DNA from: Chloroflexota bacterium
Lineage (GTDB): Bacteria; Chloroflexota; Anaerolineae; Anaerolineales; Villigracilaceae
NCBI GenBank assembly: GCA_019873655.1
Contig: JAIOAU010000004.1
Span: 141,982-205,981 of the forward strand
DNA length: 64,000 bases
Reading direction: 5' to 3'
The position numbers were made by a program, and so were the translations under genes. This document shows, piece after piece, positions 48,432 through 56,115 of the stretch (positions are counted from its first letter, which is position 1; every line of letters begins with the position of its first letter). Below the pieces are notes generated by a model. That model did not search any database. It was not told the DNA's origin and worked only from the letters and a program-made list of their open reading frames with translations.

Positions 48432-49120
48432 GCCGGCGGCCCTCCAGCCACGTGCAGATAGATGGGCGCCAGGCTGGCGGGCGAATCGACCTGTCCGGCC
48501 TGCCAGCGACGCCAGGCCAGTTCGGCCAGCAGCGCCGGCCGGCGGACGCATTGCGCCGGAGAGGCCAGGCTCACGTTCTTGAACCTGCGCCGCAGAAGAC
48601 GGACGTCCTCGGCGGTCAACTCGCCGCACACCAGCGTCGGCCGGCGGATTCGGGCCGCCAGTTCCTCGGCGGTCGTCACCTGGGCCGGACCCTCGGCCTG
48701 CCAGCCCGCCGCCGCGGCGCGGTACCAGACCAGGGCCAGCCGTCCGCGCCCGGCCTGCAGGACGGCCGCCAGGCGCGGCGGACTCCCGGCCTCCGCCCCG
48801 GCGGGCGGCAGCGGAACGGCCGCGGCGACCACGTCCAGGGTCGGGACGCCGACCAGCGGCAGGCCGCGTCCGAGCGCCAGTCCTTTGGCGAAGGCCAGTC
48901 CCACCCGCAGGCTGGTGAACGAACCGGGGCCGATCGCCACCCCCAGCGCCTGCAGCGAGTCCACGCCCGCCCCGACGCGTTCCAGCAGGCTGGCCAGCGC
49001 CGGGGCCAGTTCGCGGGTGTGGTTCAGGCGGGTCACCCAGACCCATTCCGCAACCACCTGGACGCCGTCGTAGAGCGCCAGGCCGGTCTGGGCCGTGGAG
49101 GTGTCGATGGCCAGCAGCAT
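48428..49120 (-). CDS. tsaB: tRNA threonylcarbamoyladenosine biosynthesis protein TsaB
   Basis: The 230-residue protein begins MLLAIDTSTAQTGLALYDG and has the family block GVAIGPGSFTSLRVGLAFAKGLA. TsaB dimerises with TsaD for t6A formation at position 37 of ANN-decoding tRNAs. ATG at 49120 shares one base with the tsaE stop (TGATG). The C-terminal half is less conserved, as usual. Confidence 0.9.
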   Translation of the reverse strand: MLLAIDTSTAQTGLALYDGVQVVAEWVWVTRLNHTRELAPALASLLERVGAGVDSLQALGVAIGPGSFTSLRVGLAFAKGLALGRGLPLVGVPTLDVVAAAVPLPPAGAEAGSPPRLAAVLQAGRGRLALVWYRAAAAGWQAEGPAQVTTAEELAARIRRPTLVCGELTAEDVRLLRRRFKNVSLASPAQCVRRPALLAELAWRRWQAGQVDSPASLAPIYLHVAGGPPA

Positions 49121-49617
49121 CAGTCGCCTCCGTAGATCGCCTGCCGCAGCGTCTGCAACAGACTTTCGTAGCGCCTGCCGCCGCCGGTCAATCGCAGCAG
49201 ACGGTGCTCCTCGGATTCGTATTCCAGGAAGATCCACATCCGCTCGGCGGGCAGGAGCGGGGCAATCCGCTCCGGCCATTCGATCACCAGCGGCCCGCCG
49301 GCCAGCAGGGTCTCCAGGTCGAGTTCTTCGGCCTCGGCCAGGCTTTCGATGCGATAGGCGTCGAAGTGATAGAAAACGCCGCCGTCCGCCCGCCGGTAAA
49401 CGTTGACCAGCACGAAGGTCGGGCTGGAGGCGGCGTCGAACGCGCCCCAGCCGGAGGCCATGCCCTGGACGAGGGTGGTCTTGCCCGAGCCCAAATCGCC
49501 CTGCAGACAAATCAGGTCGCCGGGCTGCAAGAGCGCGCCCAGGCGCATTCCCAGCCGGCGGGTCTGCTCGGGGGAACGGCTGAAGACCTCGAAGGCGAGC
49601 GCGTCCAGAATGGGCAT
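49120..49617 (-). CDS. tsaE: tRNA threonylcarbamoyladenosine biosynthesis ATPase TsaE
   Basis: The 165-residue P-loop protein has GDLGSGKTT at 40-48, SSPTFVLVNVY from 64, and FDAYRIES and VIEWPERI, all typical for TsaE, the ATPase that resets the TsaBD complex. No Shine-Dalgarno sequence precedes ATG at 49617, but TATAAT lies 9 bases upstream, so the message may be leaderless or nearly so. The gene heads a run of minus-strand genes that continues without large gaps into the glycan locus. Confidence 0.9.
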   Translation of the reverse strand: MPILDALAFEVFSRSPEQTRRLGMRLGALLQPGDLICLQGDLGSGKTTLVQGMASGWGAFDAASSPTFVLVNVYRRADGGVFYHFDAYRIESLAEAEELDLETLLAGGPLVIEWPERIAPLLPAERMWIFLEYESEEHRLLRLTGGGRRYESLLQTLRQAIYGGD

Positions 49618-49626
49618 GGCGAGGGG

Positions 49627-49632
49627 ATTATA
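49627..49632 (-). promoter_or_regulatory. Possible -10 box TATAAT of tsaE
   Basis: Perfect TATAAT on the minus strand, ending 9 bases before the tsaE ATG, with no ribosome-binding site between. A matching -35 box at 17 bases is not evident. If used, the transcript would start within a few bases of the ATG. Confidence 0.4.
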
Positions 49633-49653
49633 CTACAGGGGCCGAGGGCCCTT

Positions 49654-49686
49654 GTGCAGGTCAAGAGCATCTCTCTTGGCCTGCAC
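49654..49686. terminator. Hairpin downstream of ABC transporter operon
   Basis: gtgcaggtcaagag and tctcttggcctgcac form a near-perfect stem (13 of 15 pairs) with a very short loop. It lies between the stop of the ABC permease gene (49851) and the tsaE promoter region, so it may end the ABC operon, though no T-run follows. Confidence 0.4.
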
Positions 49687-49736
49687 AAATTAGAACATAA
49701 GTTCTATTTATGTCTCCGCCCTTTGGAGGCTGAATT

Positions 49737-49767
49737 GTTTCTTCGGGGGCTAAGCCCCCGAAGAAAC
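49737..49767. terminator. Perfect 15-bp inverted repeat with GGGGGC stem
   Basis: GTTTCTTCGGGGGCT and AGCCCCCGAAGAAAC are exact inverted partners around one central base. On the minus strand it lies 84 bases after the permease stop, and the stem's A/T flank resembles an intrinsic terminator. The symmetry also fits a bidirectional terminator. Confidence 0.5.
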
Positions 49768-49850
49768 AGGCTGGAACAGGTTGCTGCCCCATGGGCGGGA
49801 TAGCATCCTGCCCTGCTTGTCGGACAGCCCCGGGACTCTCGACCAGACCG

Positions 49851-50612
49851 TTACAATTCCTGGCGGCGGAAGATCAGCCAGGCCGCGGTCAGCGCGGCGG
49901 CGATCAATCCCAGGCTGACCCACAGGGCCGGCCAGGCCGGGTCGCCGCCGCCCAGGACGAGGTCGCTGCCCCACTCGAACAAGCGGCCGGGCATGTACTC
50001 CCGCAGCCGCGGCAGCGACCCGATCCCGCCCAGCAGAAGCAGGACGGCGAAGGCCAGTCCGGCCGCGGCCCCCTGACTGCGGGCCAGCGTGCTGCACAAG
50101 AGCGTGGCGGCGACATAGACCAGGAAGGCCAGCAGCATCAAGCCGTTGAGCGCCAGGAACGGCCCCCACGGCAGGGCCTCGAACAGGAGCAGCGTGTAGT
50201 ACCAGCAGCCCACGGCCGCCAGTCCCAGGCTGACGGCAAAGACGACCGCCAGCGCCGTGAACTTGGCCAGCAGGAAAACCAGGCGCGAGACCGGATGAGT
50301 CAACATCATCGCCGCGGTGCCGCGTTCCTTTTCCTGCGCCACCGCCCCCATGCTCATCAAGAGCGCCAGCAGGATGCCGAACTGATTCATGTTCTTGACA
50401 TATTGGACGACGGCGTCCGTCAGCGTGGGCGGGGGAATCATCTCCGCCAGGCCGGGCGGCATGTCGGGGATGGACTTGAGCAGGTCGGGGGTCAGTTTGG
50501 CCAGCAGGGGCGAGGCCAGGCCGAAGAGCGCCAGCACGGCTGCGACGATGAGGAAGCGCCAGGTGCGTCCCTGTTCCATCAACTCTTTGCGCAATACGAT
50601 CAGAAAGTTCAT
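49851..50612 (-). CDS. ABC-2 type transporter permease
   Basis: The 253-residue protein has an N-terminal cytoplasmic helix (VLRKELMEQGRTWRFL), six hydrophobic segments and QEKERGTAAMMLTHPVSRLVFLLAK, the coupling region of NosY/NatB-like permeases. It overlaps the ATPase gene upstream by ATGA. The substrate is not predictable. Confidence 0.85.
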   Translation of the reverse strand: MNFLIVLRKELMEQGRTWRFLIVAAVLALFGLASPLLAKLTPDLLKSIPDMPPGLAEMIPPPTLTDAVVQYVKNMNQFGILLALLMSMGAVAQEKERGTAAMMLTHPVSRLVFLLAKFTALAVVFAVSLGLAAVGCWYYTLLLFEALPWGPFLALNGLMLLAFLVYVAATLLCSTLARSQGAAAGLAFAVLLLLGGIGSLPRLREYMPGRLFEWGSDLVLGGGDPAWPALWVSLGLIAAALTAAWLIFRRQEL

Positions 50613-51535
50613 GTCGCCTCCCGGTTCGTCAGTTGCAGAAAGACATCTTCGAGCGAGGGACGCGCCTCCTCATAACGGCGCAGTTCGATCCCCTGCGCCA
50701 CGGCCGAGGCGAGAATCTCGCGGCGCGCCGCCGCCGGGTCGCGGACGGTGAGACGCGCCGCCGTCCCCTCCACGCTGACGGCGACGACCCACGGCTGACC
50801 CCGCAGATGGTCGGCCCAGCGCTGGGCCGAGGCGGGGTCGGCGGCCTCGACCTCGAACACCGGTTGGGCGTAGCGCTCCATCAACTCCTCGCGCCGCGCC
50901 TGGAGGACCATCCGGCCGCGGTGGATGATTCCGACCACGTTGCAGACGCGCTCCACGTCGGCCAGGATGTGGCTGGACATCAGCACCGTGCAGCGGCCGC
51001 GCAGGTCTTCGATGGTTTCGAGCATCTCCTTGCGCCCCAAGGGGTCGAGGGCGCTGACGGGTTCGTCCAGCAGCAGCACGTCGGGGTCATGGATGAGGGC
51101 GGCGGCCAGTCCCAGCCGCTGACGCATGCCGCGCGAGAACCCGCCGATGCGCCGCCCGCCGACCTCCGCCAGATGGACCAAGTCGAGCAGTTCGCGGGTC
51201 CGGGCGGCGCGCTGGGCGGCGGAAAGTCCGTGCAGGCGGCCGAGGTAGTCGAGGAATTCGCGCGGCGTCATCCAGGGATAGAAGGCCGGCGCTTCGGGCA
51301 GATAGCCGATGCGGCGGGCCAGGCGGCGGCCGTCGGTCGTCAGGTCCACGCCGGCGACGCTGGCCCGGCCCGAGGTCGGGCGCGCCAGGCCGGTCAGGAT
51401 GCGCAGGGTGGTCGTCTTGCCGGCCCCGTTCGGGCCGAGGAAGCCGTAGAGGACGCCCGGCTCGACGATCATGTCCAGCCCGTCGAGGGCGCGCACCGCG
51501 CCGTAATATTTGTGCAGGTTTTCGACCCGAATCAT
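50609..51535 (-). CDS. ABC transporter ATP-binding protein
   Basis: The 308-residue ATPase has Walker A GPNGAGKTT at 34-42, YLPEAPAFYPWMTPREFL near the Q-loop, signature GFSRGMRQRLGLA, Walker B VLLLDEPVSALDP and an about 80-residue C-terminal regulatory part, the layout of DrrA/CcmA-like exporters. It partners the permease at 49851-50612. Confidence 0.9.
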   Translation of the reverse strand: MIRVENLHKYYGAVRALDGLDMIVEPGVLYGFLGPNGAGKTTTLRILTGLARPTSGRASVAGVDLTTDGRRLARRIGYLPEAPAFYPWMTPREFLDYLGRLHGLSAAQRAARTRELLDLVHLAEVGGRRIGGFSRGMRQRLGLAAALIHDPDVLLLDEPVSALDPLGRKEMLETIEDLRGRCTVLMSSHILADVERVCNVVGIIHRGRMVLQARREELMERYAQPVFEVEAADPASAQRWADHLRGQPWVVAVSVEGTAARLTVRDPAAARREILASAVAQGIELRRYEEARPSLEDVFLQLTNREAT

Positions 51536-51735
51536 TCGTCCTTCCTTCCGACGACGAAGTAAACGATGGGACCCAGGAGGTTGACGAACAGGATGACCAG
51601 CAACCAGACCCACTTGGGGCCGCGCGTCCGTTCGCGGCGCAGGAGGTCGAGCAGCGCGGCGACCATCAGGCCGAGTTGGAGAATCAGAATCGGAATTAGG
51701 AAGGGCAGGTACTGTTGGATTTCTTCGGGAGGCAT
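51532..51735 (-). CDS. Small PLDc_N-domain membrane protein
   Basis: The 67-residue protein has two hydrophobic helices (YLPFLIPILILQLGLMVAAL and WVWLLVILFVNLLGPIVYFVVGR), the phospholipase-D-nuclease N-terminal-like (PLDc_N) domain that is often encoded as a free-standing peptide before ABC-2 exporter genes. GGAGCC/AAAGGAG precedes ATG at 51735 and the stop overlaps the ATPase start by ATGA. Its role with the transporter is unknown. Confidence 0.82.
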   Translation of the reverse strand: MPPEEIQQYLPFLIPILILQLGLMVAALLDLLRRERTRGPKWVWLLVILFVNLLGPIVYFVVGRKDE

Positions 51736-51836
51736 CTCCGGCTCCTTTCTACGGCAAGCGAGCTTGCATTTTTCTCCGCCAATCGGTCGAAAAGGAGAAG
51801 TTATTTTCAACCTGGGCTTTTACAGCGGCCTGTTTT

Positions 51837-51852
51837 TGTTCCACGTGAAACG
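51837..51852. promoter_or_regulatory. parS-like site 1
   Basis: TGTTCCACGTGAAACG matches the classical ParB-binding parS sequence TGTTCCACGTGAAACA at 15 of 16 positions. It lies 5 bases beyond the stop of the SdpI-like gene. Confidence 0.6.
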
Positions 51853-51857
51853 CATTT

Positions 51858-52511
51858 TTACGGCTTTGCTTTTCTCTCCTCCTGGGCGAACAGGATGTAG
51901 GAATAAACAACCGGCACGAGGAGGGCAACCAGCAAGACGGCAAGCATCAGCCAAATTCCAATTTCGCCCAGAAAGGCGCTCACGAGAATGACCAGGCCGC
52001 TGGCGACGAAGATTTTGGCGCCCAGGGCGTGCGTTTTCTCCCAAACGGCATCGCTGGAGAGAGTCCAGGGGGTGCGGATGCCGATGAAGAAGTTGCGCTT
52101 GGCGTTCTTGATCAGGTAGCCGATGCCGATGAAGAGCAGCCCCATCACCGGCAGGAGCATCAGCGTCATGTTGAAGCGGTAACCGAGGGAGGCCGCCAGG
52201 GTCAGGCCGTACACGTAGAGCATGTAGACGACGAAGCCCACGATGAACGCATTGTAAATGCGGCGGAATTTGGCGATGTTGGCCTTGAGCGGGTCAATGA
52301 ACGGGACGGCAAACAGGAGCAGGGTCAGGCCGGCGGTCACAAGCGGCAGCAGGAAGACGCCCCAGAAGCGGGACATGTAGCCGTCCACTTCGCCGGCGGC
52401 GTTCCAGTGGGAGGGCATCGGGTCGGGGAGTCGACCGTAGAGCGCCAGGCCGACAACGGCGGCGGCGAGAATGAGCGAAAACGCAAGGATGAGGGTCAGT
52501 TTGCTGGACAT
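51858..52511 (-). CDS. SdpI-family membrane protein (DUF1648)
   Basis: The 217-residue protein has an N-terminal DUF1648 part (SHWNAAGEVDGYMSRFWGVFLLP), several membrane helices and the SdpI signature NFFIGIRTPWTLSSDAVWEKTH. B. subtilis SdpI gives immunity to the SdpC toxin, but most relatives are of unknown role. No sdpC-like gene is near. AAAAGGAG precedes ATG at 52511. The gene is flanked on both sides by parS-like palindromes. Confidence 0.85.
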   Translation of the reverse strand: MSSKLTLILAFSLILAAAVVGLALYGRLPDPMPSHWNAAGEVDGYMSRFWGVFLLPLVTAGLTLLLFAVPFIDPLKANIAKFRRIYNAFIVGFVVYMLYVYGLTLAASLGYRFNMTLMLLPVMGLLFIGIGYLIKNAKRNFFIGIRTPWTLSSDAVWEKTHALGAKIFVASGLVILVSAFLGEIGIWLMLAVLLVALLVPVVYSYILFAQEERKAKP

Positions 52512-52531
52512 GGTTTCTCCTTTTGGCGTAG

Positions 52532-52547
52532 CGTTTCACGTGAAACG
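52532..52547. promoter_or_regulatory. parS-like site 2 (perfect 16-bp palindrome)
   Basis: CGTTTCACGTGAAACG is fully self-complementary and contains GTTTCACGTGAAAC, the 14-base parS core used by chromosomal ParB proteins of actinobacteria and others. It lies 20 bases before the SdpI-like start, 680 bases from site 1. Confidence 0.68.
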
Positions 52548-52600
52548 GTCATTGAACTAATGCAACCTTTTTGTTGCAAAGATTGTCTAGAAGGTAAAAG

Positions 52601-52660
52601 CATCGAATTTCGCGAATTCTCCAAATCTTTTTCGCAAAATTCGTGTCATTCGATGCTGAA
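52601..52660. repeat. Inverted AGCATCGAAT repeat
   Basis: AGCATCGAAT at 52600 and ATTCGATGCT near 52650-52659 are exact inverted partners, separated by about 40 bases that also contain related GCGAATT and AATTCG words. It belongs to the family of the 28001-28262 array. It lies between the SPFH and SdpI-like genes and could fold into a hairpin. Confidence 0.65.
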
Positions 52661-52700
52661 AAGCAGCAACGCGCCAGCCGCAGCAAAAGTTTGAATCACC

Positions 52701-53651
52701 TCATTTCTTGTCCGGCTGGTTCTGCTGCGCCAACGAGACGATGCCGCTCAGCCCGCCCAGGTTCATCGTGTCCACCGCGCTGGAGGGGACGATGACCAGC
52801 GCGCCCTTTTCCTTCAGCCCCTCGAAGAGCATGTTCATGGCGCGCAAATGCAGGGCGGTGGGATTATCAACATAGGCCCGCGACGCCTCGGCAAAGGAAT
52901 CGGCAATCTGCTTTTCGGATTCGCCCAGGATGACGCGCGCCTGGCGCTCGCGTTCGGCCTGTGCCTGGCGGGACATGGCGTCCTCCAGGTCCTGCGGGAT
53001 GACGATGTCGCGAATCTCGACCGACTGGACGGTGACGCCCCAGGGCGTGGTGCGCTCGTCGATGATCTGCTGCAATTCCTTGTCGATGACGCTCCGCCCG
53101 ACCAGAATGTCGGCCAGCATCATCCGCCCGATGATGTCGCGCAGGGCGGTCTGGGCGGCCCAATCCACGGCCGATTTGTAATCTTCCACCTCCAGGGCGG
53201 CTTTCTCCGCGTCCCACACCACCCAGAACAGGACGGCGTCCACGTCCACCGGCACGGTGTCTTTGGTGAGCGTCTTCTGCGCCGCGAAGGGCGTGACCAT
53301 GACGCGGTGGTCGATCCAGTTCGGGACGGTGTCCACGATCGGGATGATCCAGAACAGGCCCGGGCCGGCCAGTTTGCGGAACTTGCCCAGGCGCAGGACG
53401 ATGGCCTTCTCCCACTGGGCGGCGATCTTGAGCGAAAACAGAAGATAGATCCCGACCAGCATCAGCCCCAGGACGTAGAGGCCGATCCAGACGTCGGGAA
53501 GGTTGCGGGCGTCCATGTAGATCGCGCCGCCGACGGCGGCGATCAGGAACAGAGCAAACGCCAGGGCCGCCAGTCCGGGAATGTGCGGATCAGGCTGGAT
53601 TCTGGCCTGCGGAGGACGGGCGAACGGTTTGGAAACAGAGGCTGAGGACAT
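52701..53651 (-). CDS. SPFH/stomatin-like membrane protein
   Basis: The 316-residue protein has two N-terminal hydrophobic segments (about 27-45 and 55-75), then the SPFH/Band 7 domain (AIVLRLGKFRKLAGPGLFWIIPIVD, DTVPVDVDAVLFW, DIIGRMMLADILVGR, WGVTVQSVEIRDIVIP) and a charged helix (RQAQAERERQARVILGESE). Such proteins organise membrane microdomains or associate with proteases. ATG at 53651 follows AAGGAG with a 6-base spacer. An upstream in-frame ATG at 53669 overlaps the regulator gene and was not chosen. Confidence 0.88.
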   Translation of the reverse strand: MSSASVSKPFARPPQARIQPDPHIPGLAALAFALFLIAAVGGAIYMDARNLPDVWIGLYVLGLMLVGIYLLFSLKIAAQWEKAIVLRLGKFRKLAGPGLFWIIPIVDTVPNWIDHRVMVTPFAAQKTLTKDTVPVDVDAVLFWVVWDAEKAALEVEDYKSAVDWAAQTALRDIIGRMMLADILVGRSVIDKELQQIIDERTTPWGVTVQSVEIRDIVIPQDLEDAMSRQAQAERERQARVILGESEKQIADSFAEASRAYVDNPTALHLRAMNMLFEGLKEKGALVIVPSSAVDTMNLGGLSGIVSLAQQNQPDKK

Positions 53652-53661
53652 GGCATACTCC

Positions 53662-54078
53662 TTATTCATCGAATTCGAGAGGCGGCAGGCGGCCGCTTTC
53701 CTGCCAGCGGCGGACCTGCTCCGTGACCAGGCGGAGGATCTCATCGGGCGCGGCGCCCAGCCGCTCGGCCTCGACCAGGGCGCGGTGGACCAGCGCCCGC
53801 AAGGCCCGACGGCGGATCTCCTCGCTCACCTCCGGCGGCGGCAATTCCAGGATGTAGGTGCCGCGTCCCTGCTGGGTGGAGATGACGCCGGCCTCGTCCA
53901 GGATGCGGTAGGCGCGGGCGACCGTGTTGAAGTTGACGCGCAGTTCGGCCGCCAGGGCGCGGACGGTGGGCAGTTGGTCGCCGGGCTTGAGCCGCCCGTT
54001 GGCGATCATCTCCTTGATGCGGTCAACGACCTGGAGATAGATGGGAACGCCGGAACGAAAGTCGAGTTCGAGGTTCAT
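53662..54078 (-). CDS. GntR-family (YtrA-like) transcriptional regulator
   Basis: The 138-residue protein has the GntR winged helix (SGVPIYLQVVDRIKEMIANGRLKPGDQLPTVRALAAELRVNFNTVARAYRILDEAGVI...GRGTYI) and only a short C-terminal helical part, which defines the YtrA subfamily. YtrA regulators usually control adjacent transporter or membrane genes. Here the SPFH gene follows after 10 bases. The start ATG at 54078 has no ribosome-binding site but follows a series of TACAAT boxes. Confidence 0.88.
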   Translation of the reverse strand: MNLELDFRSGVPIYLQVVDRIKEMIANGRLKPGDQLPTVRALAAELRVNFNTVARAYRILDEAGVISTQQGRGTYILELPPPEVSEEIRRRALRALVHRALVEAERLGAAPDEILRLVTEQVRRWQESGRLPPLEFDE

Positions 54079-54079
54079 A

Positions 54080-54115
54080 ATTGTAGCATTGTATCATTGT
54101 ACTAATTGTATTCAA
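54080..54115 (-). promoter_or_regulatory. GntR promoter with four phased TACAAT boxes
   Basis: ATTGTA (TACAAT on the minus strand) occurs at 54080, 54088, 54096 and 54105. With the box at 54088-54093 as -10 and TTGAAT at 54110-54115 as -35 the spacer is 16 bases. Transcription would then begin about 3 bases before the ATG. The repeated boxes may also be an operator bound by the YtrA-like protein itself. Confidence 0.55.
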
Positions 54116-54428
54116 TCGGCCGGATTTGTCAAGGGTCAAAACATGACTCATCCCGAATTTAATCTTCAGGGTGAGTTTTTTGTTGTATAGGCTGTTTTTT
54201 GGACCTTTCCCCCTACCCCCTTCCCTAAAGAGACGGGGGAGAGAAGAGGGGGTTGTGGGAGCGGATCTTCTGCTCCCACAACCCCCAATTCAATTCCTCC
54301 TCCCCCGAATTGTGGGGGAGCACCCTGCGGGTGTGCTTCGCGAGGGCAGGGGTGGGGGCTCATTCTACCCACAATGATTAAATTTGGGGTGAATCATGTG
54401 CATCGGCCGGATTTGTCAAGGGTCAAAA
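54115..54428. mobile_element. MITE-like element flanked by 27-bp direct repeats
   Basis: An identical 27-base sequence beginning ATCGGCCGGATTTGTC lies at 54115-54141 and 54402-54428. Just inside, 54142-54164 and 54376-54398 are terminal inverted repeats matching at 20 of 23 positions (CATGACTCATCCC and CATGATTCACCCC in the same sense). The 260 bases between have no gene but hold a perfect 15-bp stem at 54248-54262/54272-54286 and C/G-rich words of the CCCCCTTCCC type. This accounts for most of the 487-base gap between the GntR gene and pdxS. Confidence 0.62.
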
Positions 54429-54467
54429 GTGGAGAACCCGTTTCCTTGAAGGAAACGGGTTCTCCAC
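54429..54467. terminator. Perfect 19-bp inverted repeat, terminator-like
   Basis: GTGGAGAACCCGTTTCCTT and its exact inverse are separated by one base. The following AAAAGAGCAGTTTTTTCG supplies a T-run at 54478-54483 on the plus strand. It lies between divergent genes (gntR leftwards, pdxS rightwards), so it ends no known transcript and may belong to the neighbouring repeat element. Confidence 0.45.
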
Positions 54468-54565
54468 AAAAGAGCAGTTTTTTCGTCTAGACATTCGGCG
54501 CATAGAACTTCCCTGCAAGCAGTGGTAGAATCGCTGCGCCTGATATTCTTGGAAAGGAGTTCGTA

Positions 54566-55453
54566 ATGGAACAACAAACCGGTACATTTGCCGTCAAAAA
54601 AGGTCTGGCGCAGATGCTCAAAGGCGGCGTCATCATGGACGTCGTGACCCCCGAACACGCCAAAATTGCGGAAGACGCCGGCGCGTGCGCCGTCATGGCG
54701 CTGGAACGCGTCCCGGCCGACATCCGCGCCCAGGGCGGCGTGGCGCGCATGTCGGATCCCGAACTGATTCTCAAAATCATGGACGCGGTCAGCATCCCGG
54801 TCATGGCCAAGTGCCGCATCGGGCATTTCGTCGAGGCCCAGATTCTCGAAGCCATCGGCGTGGACTACATCGACGAGTCCGAGGTCCTGACGCCCGCCGA
54901 CGAGGAGCATCACATCAACAAGCACCTCTTCAAGGTCCCGTTCGTGTGCGGATGCCGCAACTTAGGCGAGGCCCTGCGGCGCATCGGCGAGGGCGCGGCG
55001 ATGATTCGCACCAAGGGCGAGGCCGGCACCGGCGACGTGGTCGAGGCCGTCCGTCACGCCCGCGCCGTGCTGGGCGAAATCCGCCGCCTGACCACCATGG
55101 CTGACGAGGAACTGATGGCCTACGCCAAGGAAATCGGCGCGCCCTACGAACTGGTCAAAGAGACCAAGGAACTCGGCCGCCTGCCGGTGGTCAACTTTGC
55201 GGCCGGCGGCGTAGCCACCCCGGCTGACGCGGCACTGATGATGCAACTCGGCATGGACGGCGTCTTTGTCGGCTCGGGCATCTTCAAGTCCGGCGACCCG
55301 GCCAAACGCGCCGCCGCCATCGTCAAGGCCGTCACCCACTACAACGACCCGGCCATCCTGGCCGAAGTCAGCAAGAACCTGGGCGAGCCGATGGTCGGAC
55401 GCAGCGTGGCGACCATGCCGGAGATCGAGAAGATTGCAGGAAGAGGATGGTAA
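54566..55453 (+). CDS. pdxS: Pyridoxal 5'-phosphate synthase lyase subunit PdxS
   Basis: The 295-residue protein has [16 protein letters not shown] near the start, [51 protein letters not shown] and [15 protein letters not shown], the conserved blocks of PdxS with its two catalytic lysines. It condenses ribose-5-phosphate, glyceraldehyde-3-phosphate and ammonia to PLP. GGAAAGGAG precedes ATG at 54566. pdxT follows 63 bases downstream, separated by a heptad repeat. Confidence 0.96.
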   Translation: MEQQTGTFAVKKGLAQMLKGGVIMDVVTPEHAKIAEDAGACAVMALERVPADIRAQGGVARMSDPELILKIMDAVSIPVMAKCRIGHFVEAQILEAIGVDYIDESEVLTPADEEHHINKHLFKVPFVCGCRNLGEALRRIGEGAAMIRTKGEAGTGDVVEAVRHARAVLGEIRRLTTMADEELMAYAKEIGAPYELVKETKELGRLPVVNFAAGGVATPADAALMMQLGMDGVFVGSGIFKSGDPAKRAAAIVKAVTHYNDPAILAEVSKNLGEPMVGRSVATMPEIEKIAGRGW

Positions 55454-55461
55454 TCTTTTGC

Positions 55462-55511
55462 GACCGTGGACGGTAGACCATAGACCGTCCATCGTCCACG
55501 GTCTACGGTCC
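55462..55511. repeat. Heptanucleotide CCGTCCA/CGGTCTA repeat between pdxS and pdxT
   Basis: The gap is filled by 7-base words (cggtaga, ccataga, ccgtcca, tcgtcca, cggtcta, cggtccg). GACCGTGGACG at 55462-55472 and CGTCCACGGTC at 55493-55503 are perfect inverted partners, so the message can fold here. The same heptad words form the array at 63728-63769. Confidence 0.75.
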
Positions 55512-55516
55512 GAACT

Positions 55517-56083
55517 ATGAAAATTGGAGTCCTTGCCATCCAGGGCGATTTCGCCGAACACATCGCCATGCTCAAACGCCTCGGCGCGGAGACCGTCGAA
55601 GTGCGCCTGCCGCGCCACCTCGACGGGCTGGACGGTCTCATCATCCCCGGCGGCGAATCCACCACCATCGGCAAACTGGCCGTGGACTTCGGCCTGATGG
55701 AGCCGCTGCGCGAGTTCGGACAGACCCGCGCCATCTGGGGCACCTGCGCCGGAGCCATCTTCCTCTCGAAGGACGCCCGCCGCAATCAGCCGCTCCTCGG
55801 CCTGATGGACATCACCGTCCAGCGCAACGCCTTCGGCCGCCAAGTGGATTCCTTCGAGGCCGACCTCGACATCCCCGAACTGGGCGAGGGCGGGCCGTAT
55901 CACGCCGTCTTCATCCGCGCCCCCATCATCGAATCGGTCGCCGGCGAGGCGCGCCCCCTGGCCGCCCTCCCCGACGGACGCATCGTCGCCGCCCGGCAGG
56001 GCAGACTGCTCGCCACCTCCTTCCACCCCGAACTGACTCAAGACCCGCGCTTCCACCAGTATTTTCTTACGTTGGCTCGTTGA
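55517..56083 (+). CDS. pdxT: Pyridoxal 5'-phosphate synthase glutaminase subunit PdxT
   Basis: The 188-residue glutamine amidotransferase has GGESTT at 45-50, the nucleophile Cys77 in GTCAGA and His170/Glu172 in SFHPELT. It hydrolyses glutamine and channels ammonia to PdxS. There is no good ribosome-binding site, so coupling to pdxS translation or the intervening stem may matter. The last codons (LTLAR and the stop) lie within the next heptad repeat, so the C-terminus is in part repeat-encoded. Confidence 0.95.
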   Translation: MKIGVLAIQGDFAEHIAMLKRLGAETVEVRLPRHLDGLDGLIIPGGESTTIGKLAVDFGLMEPLREFGQTRAIWGTCAGAIFLSKDARRNQPLLGLMDITVQRNAFGRQVDSFEADLDIPELGEGGPYHAVFIRAPIIESVAGEARPLAALPDGRIVAARQGRLLATSFHPELTQDPRFHQYFLTLAR

Positions 56084-56115
56084 AACGTTGGCTCGTTGAC
56101 GCGTTGAACCGTTGA
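56068..56115. repeat. CGTTGGC/CGTTGAA heptad repeat at the pdxT 3' end
   Basis: The sequence acgttggctcgttga occurs twice in succession, from 56068 and from 56084, followed by cgcgttga and accgttga. The first copy encodes the last residues and the TGA of pdxT, the others fill the gap up to the next start codon. Confidence 0.75.

Noticed and set aside
51858..52511. SdpI immunity gene of a killing-factor operon
   Set aside because: No SdpA/B/C-like genes adjoin. The neighbours are an ABC operon and an SPFH gene, so only family membership can be stated.
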